From: Branchiostoma floridae
Lineage: Eukaryota > Chordata > Leptocardii > Amphioxiformes > Branchiostomatidae
DNA length: 64,000 nucleotides
Reading direction: 5' to 3'
Assembly: GCF_000003815.2 (NCBI RefSeq)
Contig: NC_049989.1
Coordinates: forward strand, 21,525,888-21,589,887
Of the stretch, positions 1 through 12,634 are shown in pieces (positions within the stretch are counted from its first letter, which is position 1; each line of letters starts with the position of its first letter). The notes beneath the pieces are model-generated. The model made no database searches. It saw nothing but the letters and a program-made list of their open reading frames with translations, and was not told the origin of the DNA. The translations under genes and the position numbers were made by a program.

Positions 1-1
1 G

Positions 2-720
2 GGAAAACATACTAACGTCATTATAAAAAAAGGAAGCTGTCGCCTTTTTTTGCTTAAAAAACTAAAACGCTTTGGTGTCTGCACTGAAGATCTCTGTGAA
101 ATTTACCTATTATATGTCCGACCTATCATGGAATATGCGGCCCCAGTATGGCATCCAGGTTTAACATGTCAACAATCGGATGCATTAGAACGCATACAAA
201 AGCGTGCGCTAAGAATCATTCTGGGCAGCGAATATACTTGTTATACCGAAGCTCTATGTAGGCTAAATATGAACACTTTAAAAGCAAGAAGAGAATTTCT
301 ATGTCTTAAGTTCGCGAAATCCATGTTTAATTCACCCATTTTTCGAAGCTGGTTGCCAGCTACCCGTAATGAAGTTCACAACAGAGACTTAAAACGAGGG
401 CTCGAGCTTAGCATACCTTTTGCCAGACATGATAGGTACAGAAACAGTGCTATTCCATACTTGTCCACACTCTTAAATACTGATTTATAGCCTGTTTATA
501 GTCACATGACTACTACATGGAATCTTGATTACTGCTCATGTAAGCCTTTGTGTGCAGCAATTATTGTTAAATATGTTATATTGTATATATTAAGATGCTT
601 TTAAGACTAAAACTAACTTAATTCAGCCAGTTTTACAGCATTGTATGAAAGGCTGCAACGTTGTTTTAGTATGTCCATGTATGTATGTATATGTATGTTT
701 GAATAAACCATTGATATGAT
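2..720 (+). mobile_element. 3' end of a non-LTR retrotransposon (LINE)
   Basis: An open frame runs from the window edge (base 2) to a stop at 488-490 and gives about 163 residues. It has the typical C-terminal end of a LINE reverse transcriptase: an I-I-K-K-x-x-x-R-L-x-x-L-K-x-L stretch, then V-R-P-I-M-E-Y-A-A-P-V-W and L-E-R-I-Q-K-R-A-L-R-I-I (the thumb region after the catalytic core). The catalytic Y-x-D-D part would lie upstream of the window. A 3' untranslated tail of about 230 bases follows, with ATGT-rich sequence and an AATAAA near 703. It lies in the intron before the SETD1 exon at 1094, in the same orientation. The frame has no stop, so the copy is fairly young or under recent constraint. 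The exact clade (CR1/Jockey group) is not settled by this fragment. Confidence 0.8.
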
Positions 721-724
721 ATGT

Positions 725-1035
725 TTAAAGTTGTAGGGACTTCCAGGAAAGTTGTAGAGACTTCCAGTAAAGTTGTAGAGACTTCCATGAAAGTTGTAGA
801 GACTTCCATGAAAGTTGTAGAGACTTCCAAGAAAGTTGTAGGGACTTCCAGGAAAGTTGTAGAGACTGCCAGGATTATTGTGGAGACTTCCAGGAAGGCC
901 TTAAGGACTTTCAGGTTAGCTTAGGGACTAGCAGGAAAGTTGTAGTGGCTTCCAGGAATGTTTTAGAGACGTCCAGGAAGGGTGGTAAGTCTTCTAGGAA
1001 GGTTGTAGAATCTTTTACAAAAGTCTTAAGGAAAG
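725..1035. repeat. 21-bp minisatellite in SETD1 intron
   Basis: About 14 copies of a 21-base unit of the type TTGTAGAGACTTCCAGGAAAG stand head to tail and decay toward the right end. The period is a multiple of three, so it gives a spurious open frame of V-V-E-T-S repeats. Related words (GTAGAGTCTTCCAGGAAAG) recur at 2457 and 2616 in the next intron. It is not coding. Confidence 0.85.
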
Positions 1036-1093
1036 CCATGTATTCTTCCTGGTTATTTGTAAGAGTTTGACGAGTGTTTTCCTCTGTCCCCAG

Positions 1094-3304
<2,211 letters not shown>

Positions 3305-3375
3305 GAACAAACTAACGACTACAAGTTCACCATTGAAGACGAGAAAATTCCCTGCCTGTGCAGTGCCGAAAACTG
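3305..3375 (+). pseudogene. Partial copy of the SETD1 last exon in the 3'UTR
   Basis: Just after the stop codon, about 60 nt repeat the end of the coding region: Y-D-Y-K-F[11 protein letters not shown], with substitutions, then a stop after A-E-N. It is a direct tandem duplication that trails into untranslated sequence. Confidence 0.85.
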
Positions 3376-4103
3376 AAATAGGAACAAGCTTAATTAAGAA
3401 CTGGGAAGGCGTTCAGGACATTCAAGCCACTGTTCCTCTTTCAGAGACTTTGCCCAGGGTTAGGTTGGTTGGCACACTGTCTCACTTCATAACTTTGATG
3501 GCCAAAAATGTGGTGTTCTTCAGCAACAAAGCAAACTGCACAGCACTGCAGCCGTGTGTGGTCGCCAAGTTGTGCTGTTTTATCGGTTGGTTGGAGCATC
3601 ACAGACACAGAACTCGAGAGCCAACAGAACTGGACGGTAGTAAATTCCGTAGCGCGAGTTGGACGTGTTTTCCAGCGATCTGTCCAGTCAGCTGATTGGC
3701 TCATTTCTGGTAACCATGGTTACAGTACGGGTGGGCCGTCAGCAGCCATCTTCTCTCCAAGACTGCAGAACGTGAAGAGATGTGTTTGTATGGGCACACA
3801 TTGAGAGATACAGATATATAAATATATATATTTTCGCTGTTTGTGTTACAAAAAAGAGGACTATTCAATAACGATTTTGTTTTGAGGATGAAAAGAACTT
3901 TATTCCTGTCATGAGTTGAATTTCCTGTGCAGATGCTTGTATGTGTCCCTGGTCAGTCCAGGCCTGGTAACCATGTACGTGTGTGTTGACCTTTGTTGAA
4001 CTTGTAAATACTGTTATCATAGTTCAGACGTCATATTTCTAAGATTTTCTCAATTTTGAATGTTTACAAGTATTTTGATACCCTTTTGAGCAGAAAGTCG
4101 GTT

Positions 4104-4246
4104 AATGTGACCTTGGTGATATATGACCTTAAGATTTGACCTTTGCAAGTTATGCCACCTTGGTCATTGAAAAACATCACCTTGATGAGATATGACCTTG
4201 GCTTGACCTTGACAACATTTGACCTTGTAAATTTGACCTTGGTACA
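4104..4246 (+). promoter_or_regulatory. Cluster of TGACCTT(G) words
   Basis: At least eight TGACCTT or near-identical words occur in about 140 bases, inside the presumed SETD1 3'UTR. TGACCTTGA is the complement of TCAAGGTCA, the extended half-site bound by monomeric nuclear receptors of the ERR/SF-1 type. It may equally be a decayed simple repeat. A second small cluster lies at 18927-18953. Confidence 0.25.
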
Positions 4247-4744
4247 GCTCCAGCATGTTCCTGTGAGTGAGAAGCAGCACCAGTGAAACACCACGTGTGC
4301 CTGAAATGTTCTATATAATTATGTACAGACGACTGTCGGCTCAGTTTTTATATTTCTTTACCGAATGTTGTTGTCCCGTAAAAAGACTGAAACCAGGCGT
4401 TGCAAAATTGTCCGATTTCCGAGCTTGGCTGCAGTATTTGCGCCATGCTTGTTCCTGAAGGAAGACCATTTTCAGTACCAGCTGACGAGTCCCTGTGTTG
4501 TCGAACAATAATTGCTTGGGATCTTGTGCTGTTGTGTGAAGTGTGAACAGAGTTCCTGGCCAGGCAGGTATCAGGAACTGTCAGGCCACATGTACATAGT
4601 TTCCCTATGCGGTGCCGATAAGCACTGTAATTAGGTAAGAAGTGAGGATGCGGTCCTGACGCTATTTTGTATAGAATGTGATGTATTATATGTTTCTGTA
4701 CAGTATTAAACCAAATTTCCTATCACAGAAAATCTCTTGCTTTC

Positions 4745-4860
4745 TGTATTGACTGGAAAAGGGTTGAAGTAGTCCGAAAGCCTTTTGCAGGCTGTAGGGG
4801 CAGTGGGTTGTTATCCACTGTGTCTGGGGCACGGTGTTGGGGGCGGAGACCATAACTCTC
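4745..4860 (+). repeat. Interspersed repeat fragment (family with 41345)
   Basis: The words AAGTAGTCC..AAAGCCTTTT..GCAGGCTGTAGGG and CAGTGGGTTGTTATCCACTG recur at 41350-41420 and, more weakly, at 61565-61620. This is probably the 3' part of a SINE; no coding content. Confidence 0.6.
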
Positions 4861-4889
4861 CTTTTGCCTTCCAACCGATGTGATTTTTA

Positions 4890-5120
4890 CACTTTTTCTT
4901 CTTCTTGTTGAGTGCCCTCAATCTTGACGTAGATTATTATGGCACTTTTGGGTGAGCCGACTTAGACACTTGGTACTCATTTTAACACCTGGAGCGAGGT
5001 ACTCATTTTTAAACCTGGGGTGAGGAAAGTTGTATTATGTGCCACTCGCAAAGACACAACATCTAGCCGGGAATCGAACCCAAGACTTCTCAAATTGAGG
5101 CCACTAGCCGGCCATTCGAC
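4890..5120 (-). mobile_element. tRNA-derived SINE, family A
   Basis: Read on the minus strand from about 5120, it has a polymerase III B-box-like GGGTTCGATTCCCGG, then a body with ACTTTCCTCACC and AAATGAGTACC words, and an A-rich end (AAGAAGAAGAAAAAG). The same body recurs at 17738, 32448, 59948 and 61730. Confidence 0.6.
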
Positions 5121-5404
5121 ACTGTAGCGATCGATTTGTGCTCAACAATTGCCACCATGGTGATATTCTGCAACATGAAGACATTGACTCAGGCGCTACG
5201 GGGCTAGCCTATGTGGCAGCCACAAGTAGAAGCGCCACCTACACTATATATTCATGTCTGCATCCTAGACCGTGATGCCCGCTGGTTTGAACGGGGAGTT
5301 AGAAAGGCCATATATCAGAGAATCCCACCCTCAACAGAAAAGGGGGGCTACGTATGGAACTTTCCGGCAATTGGGACATAGCACTACCACCACAGGCAAC
5401 AAAA

Positions 5405-5745
5405 CTTTTAGCTCCTGCAACTAAAACAACAGGAGCTAATTGACTCATTTGCAGCAGTGTCTTAGCCTTGGTATCCTTTGAAATCCAAATTGTCTTCAGC
5501 TTGACCTTGCCTTACCTTTGTTTTCTTTGGAATCCAAATTGTCTTCACTTCAGTCTGAATTGTCTTACAACGTTTCCTATTGGACATCTAAAATTGTCTT
5601 CATTCATAGTTAGAGTATAAAAGACCTGATTCTTCCAGATCACTTCAGTGCCACTGACGAAAACTGTTGGAATCCAGTTGAAACGTCTGACCGTTTCCAA
5701 AACCATATCCAGTTGCTTGAGTAACTACTTTTTGGTGCATGTCTG
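5405..5745 (+). mobile_element. Interspersed element with hammerhead-like motif, copy 1
   Basis: It shares with 23595-23835 and 34900-35010 the words GGAGCTA.TTGACTCATTTG, TTTCCTATTGGAC.ATCTAAA, then CTGACGA, a short stem-loop, GAAACGTCTGACCGTTTCC and ATATCCAGTTGCTTGAGTAAC. A TATAAAAG lies at 5613-5620, about 35 bases before the motif. CTGACGA (5654-5660), stem AACTG/CAGTT and GAAAC (5680-5684) resemble a hammerhead ribozyme core as found in Penelope-like retroelements. No reverse transcriptase is present. Confidence 0.5.
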
Positions 5746-6234
5746 TACATCATGTGAAGGCTGCGTGTGGACATCATCTGTTTCCCCTTACAAACCTTGG
5801 CATTGTACGGAACTGTTCATCTGGTTTACGTTTATGTAGGTTAGGTCACACCACAATTACCTGTAAAATTCTTGTTGGAATCGCCCGCTGTCACTTTTTC
5901 GGAAATTTACCACACCTTAGGTTCAATTCAGCAAATTTTCACCTTAAATTATCAAGACGCCATCCAACAACTTTCCTGTATAATAAACTGACCTATGTGC
6001 TTTTATAACCTCACAATGCGGGTTCATTGCAGTAAAATTTATAATTCAGAAGTACATACATAAAAAGTGAACTAAGATAATTTTCAAATACCTGGTGATA
6101 TTACTAGTACTTGGGAGAATCCCGGCTGTCACTCAGAAAATATACCATCTTCCAACCCGACATCTGCTTGGAGACCGTATCCGCGTGACTAAAATAAGCG
6201 ACAAAAATCACGCACTGGTTTGTTGTAGCACCAT

Positions 6235-6240
6235 TTTATT
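6235..6240 (-). terminator. Possible AATAAA polyadenylation signal, minus strand
   Basis: The minus strand reads AGTAATAAAATGG here. It could end a minus-strand transcript coming from the right, but no coding exon that would use it is visible nearby. Low confidence. Confidence 0.15.
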
Positions 6241-6600
6241 ACTGACAAGTCTTCCATCTTAGAGACATGACAGAAGTGGACTTGTGCCGTCACAAAAATC
6301 TTAAGATTTGGTATCATCATTGCCACGCGTGCTTCTTACAGTGTTCTGGTACTTCTGGCCTAAAACAGCGCAGAATAAGAACTTAAAAGACGTCTGAAGA
6401 TTCGCTGTGGCCAGTTTAAGACTCTGTGGAGTATTGAAGACTCTTAAGTCTATTCGCTGTCTTTGAAAGAATCTCGGACTATATATATAAGGCTAACTCA
6501 TTGCATCGGTTCAAACAAGCGCCTCTCAACTCTCTCAAAGTTACACTTTGCTCTTTTCATACGCTAGAAACAGTCTACATTTCAGAGCTATACTAGATAC

Positions 6601-6812
6601 GTTAGTTCACCTTTATTCGTAGGGTAACCTATATCCGTTGTATATAAAAAGAGGGTATTTGGGGATAGTTAAGTCGATGGAAGGTAGTTTCACATTGCAA
6701 TACCTTGAAAATGTTGACATTTGAAACCCACGTCGTTGACCTGAAATCTATGTAATACCCAGTTTTTTTAAAACAACGAATATAGGTTACCCCACGAATT
6801 AAGGTGAACTAG
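6601..6812. mobile_element. Foldback (MITE-like) element
   Basis: Arms of about 58 bases are inverted repeats with few mismatches: TTAGTTCACCTT.ATTCGT, GGGTAACCTATAT and GGGTATT appear at 6602-6660 and in reverse complement at 6750-6811. About 90 unrelated bases lie in the middle. No coding capacity. Confidence 0.8.
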
Positions 6813-7849
6813 GGTATCAATGACTACTATAAAACATATACACGAAATTCTTTAGGAAGCCAGGAAAACAATGTTAGACGATTCTCTCTGCGGGTTATTG
6901 AGTGTTAATTGATTCCTACAACTGTTAATAACTGAGACCTGACTCGAAGTAAAATTACTAACTCTAGCTAATAATTACAAAGCAGCAGAAGTGAATACGA
7001 ACATCACTTCACCACAGCGGAACAAAAGTGTGCCTAGATCCCTCTATAACAAACAACAAAAAACTATCCATTGGGACAATATATCAATACATCAAATACA
7101 CTTTCTTCTTCTTTGTCATTTCAAAAAGGGGCTAGTCTATCTATTATAGTCCCCTGTACCCAATGGAATAACACATTGAAACAACTTTGATCCCTTCGAA
7201 TTTCATTAAGCCGTCTTTTAACTACGTAATTAGAGAATTGTGTTAAGTCGGAAACACTATGATAAAGAGCACTGTGGTTTTCTTTGCATTGAAAATAAAA
7301 CAGTATTAGTAGTTACAGTAGTCCCACTATATAAATCTTAAGGGGACCTTTCCACAACATTTCTTTGTATGTTAGCTTACAACAACAAAATCTCGGACAA
7401 ATTGAAAAAAAAAGTATGCTCTGATGAGAAGCGTGAGTCTATAGTTAGTTCTGTATCTAGCAGAAGACAGTGGTTATGACTTAGGTAGCATGTACATCCT
7501 GAGTGACGTTACTATGTTAGATGTCGTCTAAGGTCATTTATAATGCCCTGCACGTGTAGTTAGTAAAACACTATTAGCACCAAATATTTGTTTAACTATA
7601 ACACATGAACAATGGTTTAAAAATGCTGATTTTTGTGTATGTATATAACAATTAATAACAATCAATAAATGTATCCTTGTTACGTCAGTTATCAATGGGT
7701 TGCAGTTGGTAAGTAAGTCGCCTGGCGGTGCTGCTACACTGGTGGCAAGCTTCCTTCTGTCGGCGTGCCAGGGAACGTGTCGGGTATGGGGCCTTGTCTA
7801 ACTTTACAATAACTTATTCGTTACAACCGACAAATCAAACAATTATGTG
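6813..7849. other. Intergenic, nothing recognised
   Basis: AT-rich sequence without a credible open frame, clear repeat or recognised motif. A candidate regulatory role cannot be judged from this sequence alone. Confidence 0.5.
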
Positions 7850-8240
7850 ATGGCTATCTGGGCGTTACGTAACAGGAGGTTGCGTCTTGACTCGGGCGGA
7901 ATGTGCGGGGAAAGCGGATCCAGCTGGGTGGAGGTTGTCTGGGTCCCCCCCGGCCCCGGCCCGTCCCTAAAGTTGGCAGGAACGACGCGACACGAGGCGG
8001 CGGGGACCGCGGCTTCCCACCCCGGCCACGTGACGTGATTACCGACCAAACGTGGTTCCAATCTTGTAGACAAGAGTCGGAATTCCCGAAGCCAGACCGA
8101 AGGGATGAAGCTGTGAAGAAGAGGAGCGGGTACACCGGGTTGGGTTTTGGCGGGAGATGGCGTCGGGGGAGGCTGTGCTGCTGTACAGGAGGGTCGTCTG
8201 ATTATGACATCACGGCGGACAGGCGGGGCACCTGACCGCC
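7850..8240. promoter_or_regulatory. GC- and CpG-rich island, function unknown
   Basis: A sharply GC-rich block in AT-rich surroundings contains CACGTGACGTGA at 8027-8038 (E-box next to a CRE-like word). It is open in several frames only because it is GC-rich. On the minus strand tttctccag at about 8256-8264 could be an acceptor, so an untranslated exon is also possible. No product is recognised. Confidence 0.25.
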
Positions 8241-8264
8241 GGCTCACACAACTACCTGGAGAAA

Positions 8265-9503
8265 CATAAACAAAAACAAACAAACATTAGTCACACAAGT
8301 ATGAACAAACATTGTTGAATGAATATCCTTTAACTTTAAGCCCAAATCCGACGGAATTAACAGAGACCGTTGGCGACATTGATTGCTGACTTCATTAAAA
8401 GACTACGTACGTTACAAGATAACACAAGCAACAAGATATGAATTATTATTTAAACAGTCAGGTGATTCAGCATCCAGTGACGAGTGAAGATTACCGAAAG
8501 ACAGTTGTTTGATGTATTTTGTATCATGTAATGTTATTCCTGAATGTCTAACCTTCCTCAGCGTACCAGGGAGACGTCACTAGAACTGTTGGGACCCCTG
8601 AGATTTTTGAGGGATCTTTGAAAGACTTTAGATCATCAGAGATCTTCCAGATCATTTGAATGAAGAGCTTTATGGTGCATATTTGTGCCCGAGCGAGCCA
8701 AGTGCAGGTCACGACAAAGAGAAAACACATGTAAAAGTATCACAGAACTTGTCTAGCAAAGAAGTTAGGCTTCTTCTCGCTTCTTGGTAATGATGAAAAT
8801 TTAGGACTGTAGTGCATGGGCATTATATATAGTCGGTTTGTGCTACTCACACGTCTCATGATTAAAAAGTCATTGAAAGATCGTGGGGCTCATTGAAGAG
8901 ATAGTTAAAAATCTTGGAGATCCCTGAGAAACCTTGGATGTATCTTGACAGATCATTGTGGGTCTTTAAAAATCTTAGACATCATCGAAAGATCCTTCAA
9001 GATCCTTGGGAGATGGTTAGACGACCTTGGGATTCTCTAACCGCTCCAAGAAGGGCCGTTGAGGGCTCTGTCACGTCCTGGGCACTTCTTGGCACCCAAG
9101 CTGTCTGCCCTCCGTGGAATTCCCCCACTTCCAAGAAAGGAAAGCTCATTACAACCATCAATCCCAAAGGCAAGGACAAACCGCACGCGAGGGGGAAGCC
9201 CGTGTCTTAGCCATGTCTGATGTAACCTCCAAGCAGATACGGGGGGGGGGCAAGTCCGTGACATTCTCCCGAACTTGGCACGTATTTCTCAGGGGAATTT
9301 TCTGTCAGAAAAAAAAAACGGAACAAGTTGAAGGACATCACGACAGATTGGCGACCTCTGGCTCCCCTGACGCCTGTTGGACATTATCTGTTGGCGGGAT
9401 TTTGTGACGGATCGTTTCCGTTGCAGCGGTATCGTGTAAATCTTGCTGTTCCCGCACTCCCCCTCCTCACCCCTACACAAGGCCACGTTCGCTCGGTCTG
9501 ACC
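8265..9503. other. Intergenic, diffuse degenerate repeat only
   Basis: No gene is recognised. Between about 8870 and 9015 there are loose repeats of words such as CATTGAAAGATC and GATCCTT, similar to words at 13320-13420 and 16720-16815. Homopolymer runs of G and A lie near 9241 and 9310. Confidence 0.4.
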
Positions 9504-9510
9504 CCCCAAG

Positions 9511-9684
9511 TTAACCTGGGTACCATCCAGATAGCAGTTCGCTCCGACGTTTATCATTCACTGTATACAGTCACTTCTAGCTCCGACGTTTCTTTCACAC
9601 TATATACAGTCTCTTCTCTGCTATAGATATAGGCAGTAGAAGCGACCATAGGAGCGAACTACTAACCGGATGGTACCCAGGCTA
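9511..9684. mobile_element. Foldback MITE with 7-bp target duplication
   Basis: The ends are inverted repeats: TTAACCTGGGTACCATCC on the left and the reverse complement of TAGCCTGGGTACCATCCGG on the right, followed inward by paired AGTTCGCTCC words. CCCCAAG directly abuts both ends (9504-9510 and 9685-9691), as expected of a target-site duplication. It is 174 bp and non-coding. Confidence 0.82.
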
Positions 9685-9699
9685 CCCCAAGTGCCTAGG

Positions 9700-9945
9700 G
9701 GCACTACAGTTCCATACTGTTTCCGTACAAGGGTATGATAAGGGGTTGATATCCCTTCCTCTGTAAAGACATTAACGTGCTCGCGGCACCCGTTTTACAT
9801 GAACGTCCCTTCCGAAAGACGGGTGCAGCCCTAACCGAAATGCCCTGCCCAGGATTGAACCGGGGGTCTCGCTGTTGCCAACTAATTGTAACCAGGAGCT
9901 CAGCTGTGAGGCCACTACCAGTTGAGCTACAGGGACATCCCACGT
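9700..9945 (-). mobile_element. tRNA-derived SINE, family B
   Basis: On the minus strand an A-box (TAGCTCAACTGG) and B-box (GGTTCAATCC) lie 50-60 bases apart, followed by a body with GTCTTTCGGAAGGGACGTTC. That word resembles the shared central domain of several animal SINE superfamilies. The tRNA-like head cannot fold as a functional tRNA over its full length, so this is a SINE and not a tRNA gene. Confidence 0.7.
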
Positions 9946-10177
9946 AAGGCCACGCAAAGTAAAGAGCCGAGATAATGTAGGTGTACGAGTAAGGGCCCTT
10001 ACATAGGTTTAACCGACGTCTTTACCGAACAATGGTAGTGGACAGACTGGATAGGGGGCAGAAACCTGACGATTAACCGATAACTGGTGGTTAGGGACCA
10101 TTCGACACTCCCTATCTCCATTGTGTCGTGTAGTAAGGATCAGTGGCAGGCAATCCTGGCGTCCCGATAAGGATATC

Positions 10178-10252
10178 TCCCTGGAGACCACCAACACCCT
10201 CCCCGGAGACCACCAACACCCTCCCCGGAGACCACCAACACCCTCCCGCCGA
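10178..10252. repeat. Short minisatellite, ~21-bp unit
   Basis: About 3.5 copies of GGAGACCACCAACACCCTCCC. Non-coding. Confidence 0.8.
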
Positions 10253-10262
10253 CCTCCCACTG

Positions 10263-11384
10263 ACTCCCCGCCAGGATATCCACAGTGCTTCCCGCATAGA
10301 CGTCAAGATTAAGTTCAACTTCTCCGGGGGTCCTTCTCCCTTAACACGTCCTATAAGATCTACCACAGAACTGCACTTTCTCCGACCCATGAGTCGCTCT
10401 AAAAGACTTTACGTCTAAATTCTCCAAGGGTCCTCTCGCCTTAACACGTCCTATAAGATCCTTAAAATTTCCTACAAACTGCACCTTCTTCAGAAGTCGA
10501 TCGTACAGAATTACAGATTACGTTCAACTTCTCCGGGGGTCCTCGCTCCTTAGTCTTAAGAGACCTTAAGACTTCCCACAAAATAACGCTTCTTCGGGAA
10601 AATCGAAATATTCAATCATAAATAGGATGCTAATGACATTTAAAAACAAGTGTGGTTCGGCAATAAAACCCTAAATCCTCATTATTTAAACTGAAATTTG
10701 TTGATTTGGTAAAATATGTCTGTCAGAAACCCGTTGCCATGGCAACACAAAAAATCACTAACGTTTTCGTAGAATTGTTGCCAACAATATTCTGGGAAAA
10801 TTCATCAAGTTAAGTAGTCCTAGCACACGTCGTTGGGCTGTTATACGACGTCAAATTTGGCGCAGGCACTTTTAGCACCCCCCCACCCCCTTCTATATTG
10901 GGTTAAACATTTCGATTAGTGTAAATACCATTTGTACAAAGTACGGTGACAATACGAACGCTTCTGTGCGGTTGTAGTTTTATCAACCAGTCTTTTCTGT
11001 GTGTCTCATTTGCAGTTTTGTGTCGACTATATTCTGCTCTATTCTGTTGTTTAGATTGGGTACTCTTCACATGGGATTGTTGAAGGTAAAGGTTGTTCAC
11101 TCGATAAATGAGTTCACAACTATGACATGTACATGAGGTCGTACTTAATGATTTCACCTTACAACCGAACTAGGGAAGAAAGCTTGCTAAGCGATCCAGG
11201 GTTGACAGAACCGAATCTTGGCTGTTCCTTGATTTGTTCCTTTGAAGCTGCTCGCGTCTCCCTTTCAATCTCCTCCCTCTGTAATCTACAAGCTTGTTAC
11301 GACAAGACTTATCCTTATCTTAAGGTCACGGCCCGGCACCGGCTCGGATCTTAGACGTGAACTTGACCCGGCGGGAAGGCGCAG
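10263..11384. other. Intergenic, weak repeats only
   Basis: Positions 10300-10600 contain three loose copies of a ~110-base sequence (CTCCGGGGGTCC, CCTTAACACGTCCTATAAGATC, ACAAACTGCAC). After that I see no repeat or coding signal up to 11384. Confidence 0.4.
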
Positions 11385-11565
11385 TGCGGAGATAAGGGTG
11401 ATTATCGCGGCAGGTTGAAAGGTCACGCTAAGTTTAGCGCGCGGTGGACATGGTGCGCTGCTGATAAGCGCCCTGCGGAAGTTCACTCGCGGCAGTGAAA
11501 GTGGCGGGGGGCTGCAAGTGAAAGTGGCTGCGGTCAGAAAGTGAAAGCGGCGCCGCGCTAACAAG
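11385..11565. promoter_or_regulatory. Candidate regulatory block with GATA-like and GTGAAAGTGGC words
   Basis: GATA-type words (AGATAAGG near 11391, TGATTATCG near 11398, CTGATAAGC near 11460) are followed by three spaced GTGAAAGTGGC/GTGAAAGCGGC words between about 11493 and 11551. The block is GC-rich and unlike its flanks. Its role is inferred only from word clustering. Confidence 0.25.
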
Positions 11566-12265
11566 CCTTTGTGGCTGGAAAACGGAGTCTGGTACAAAGG
11601 ACGTTACAGAGAAGGATCGTTAACCCATTAGGTCAAGGACGCTTTCACTAACGTTAACGATACTTCTGAACTTTGCATCTTTCCCTGTTACCTTGGGCCG
11701 CAAGAAATGTATTCAGTGGATGGCATCCCCTGGGTATTGGGCTTGAATTGTTTTCTGGACTTCAAGGGGATTTTGTTTCATTTAATAAATTGCTAAGGAT
11801 CCCTTTTAAAGTATTTTCGACAAATCGAGAAATAGCTCAAAGAGTTTGCGAGGAAGGCAGATGGCGAGGGACATATTCAATGTAAATCGTCAAAATTACA
11901 TATCTCGTTTCTCCGTAGTATGAAGTGTTCTTGGATATTTCATTTTGTTCATGTCGCTCGCATCATGATGCAACATTCTTTGTCTCGTAAAATCTTGGAA
12001 TCACGTTTTGGGGCTGATCTTGTTTTCTCTGGCCTCTCGTGCTAGATGGGTACTTTTTTTTATCATTTGGTTTATCACGTGGCTTTTTTTATCATTTCAT
12101 CATCTCTCCTTTAGTGGCCTTTGGCTGCTACTCTGTCTGGACAAGGTGAAGGTCGGGTAGATTGTAGGTCTGCGATCCACCCAAGGTAGGGTGGTAGAGA
12201 CCACGTACGTTTGGTCGGTACTTTCAGCGTTGGAAGGGCCAGATCACAAAAGACACTGAACTAAG
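11566..12265. other. Intergenic, nothing recognised
   Basis: No gene, clear repeat or RNA motif is visible. Confidence 0.4.
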
Positions 12266-12634
12266 TCTTAAAGGCAACCTAAGCAATATTACAGCGTCAA
12301 AGTGGAAATATTCTGAATAAGGCAATCTTCATGATATTGACATCTGCTGCACTGTATTCTCACATTTACAGCATACTTTGATACTTTGAGTGGTTAAAAA
12401 CAGCCCAGAGACAAGTTGCACGATGATATTCCTTATTATTGTACCCCCCAAAAATAAGGACTTGATCTGGAATCCTTGTGCAACTCATTCCCGTGCTGTT
12501 TTTAACGGCTCAATTTATGAAATAATGATGTAAATGTGCTAAAATAGTGCATTAGATGTCAATATCATGCAGACTGCCATATTCAGAATATTTCCACTCT
12601 TAACAATGTGATATTGCTTAGGTTGCCTTTAAGA
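12266..12634. mobile_element. 369-bp long-arm foldback element
   Basis: Almost the whole element is one inverted repeat: TCTTAAAGGCAACCTAAGC at 12266 pairs with the end at 12634. The match continues through GTGGAAATATTCTGAATA, ATGATATTGACATCT, GCACATTTACA and AGTTGCAC to a centre near 12450. Arms diverge by perhaps 15-20 percent. No coding capacity. RNA crossing it would form a long hairpin. Confidence 0.85.

Larger units (their letters stand above)
3305..4725 (+). other. SETD1: Probable SETD1 3' untranslated region
   Basis: No further coding signal of the gene is visible. ATTAAA at 4705-4710 is a plausible polyadenylation signal; sequence after about 4740 is an interspersed repeat. The UTR extent is inferred. 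Short open frames here (for example 3333-3695) have no family resemblance and no coding texture. Confidence 0.45.

Noticed and set aside
721-924. V-V-E-T-S repeat protein
   Set aside because: Translation of the 21-bp minisatellite inside a SETD1 intron.
7843-8283. 146-codon proline-rich minus-strand frame
   Set aside because: GC-rich island open in several frames; no homology recognised and no supporting exon structure.
9858-9945. tRNA gene on the minus strand
   Set aside because: A- and B-box words are present but the arms do not form a full cloverleaf, and a SINE body follows. Same judgement for 17738, 19092, 32448, 59948 and 62035.
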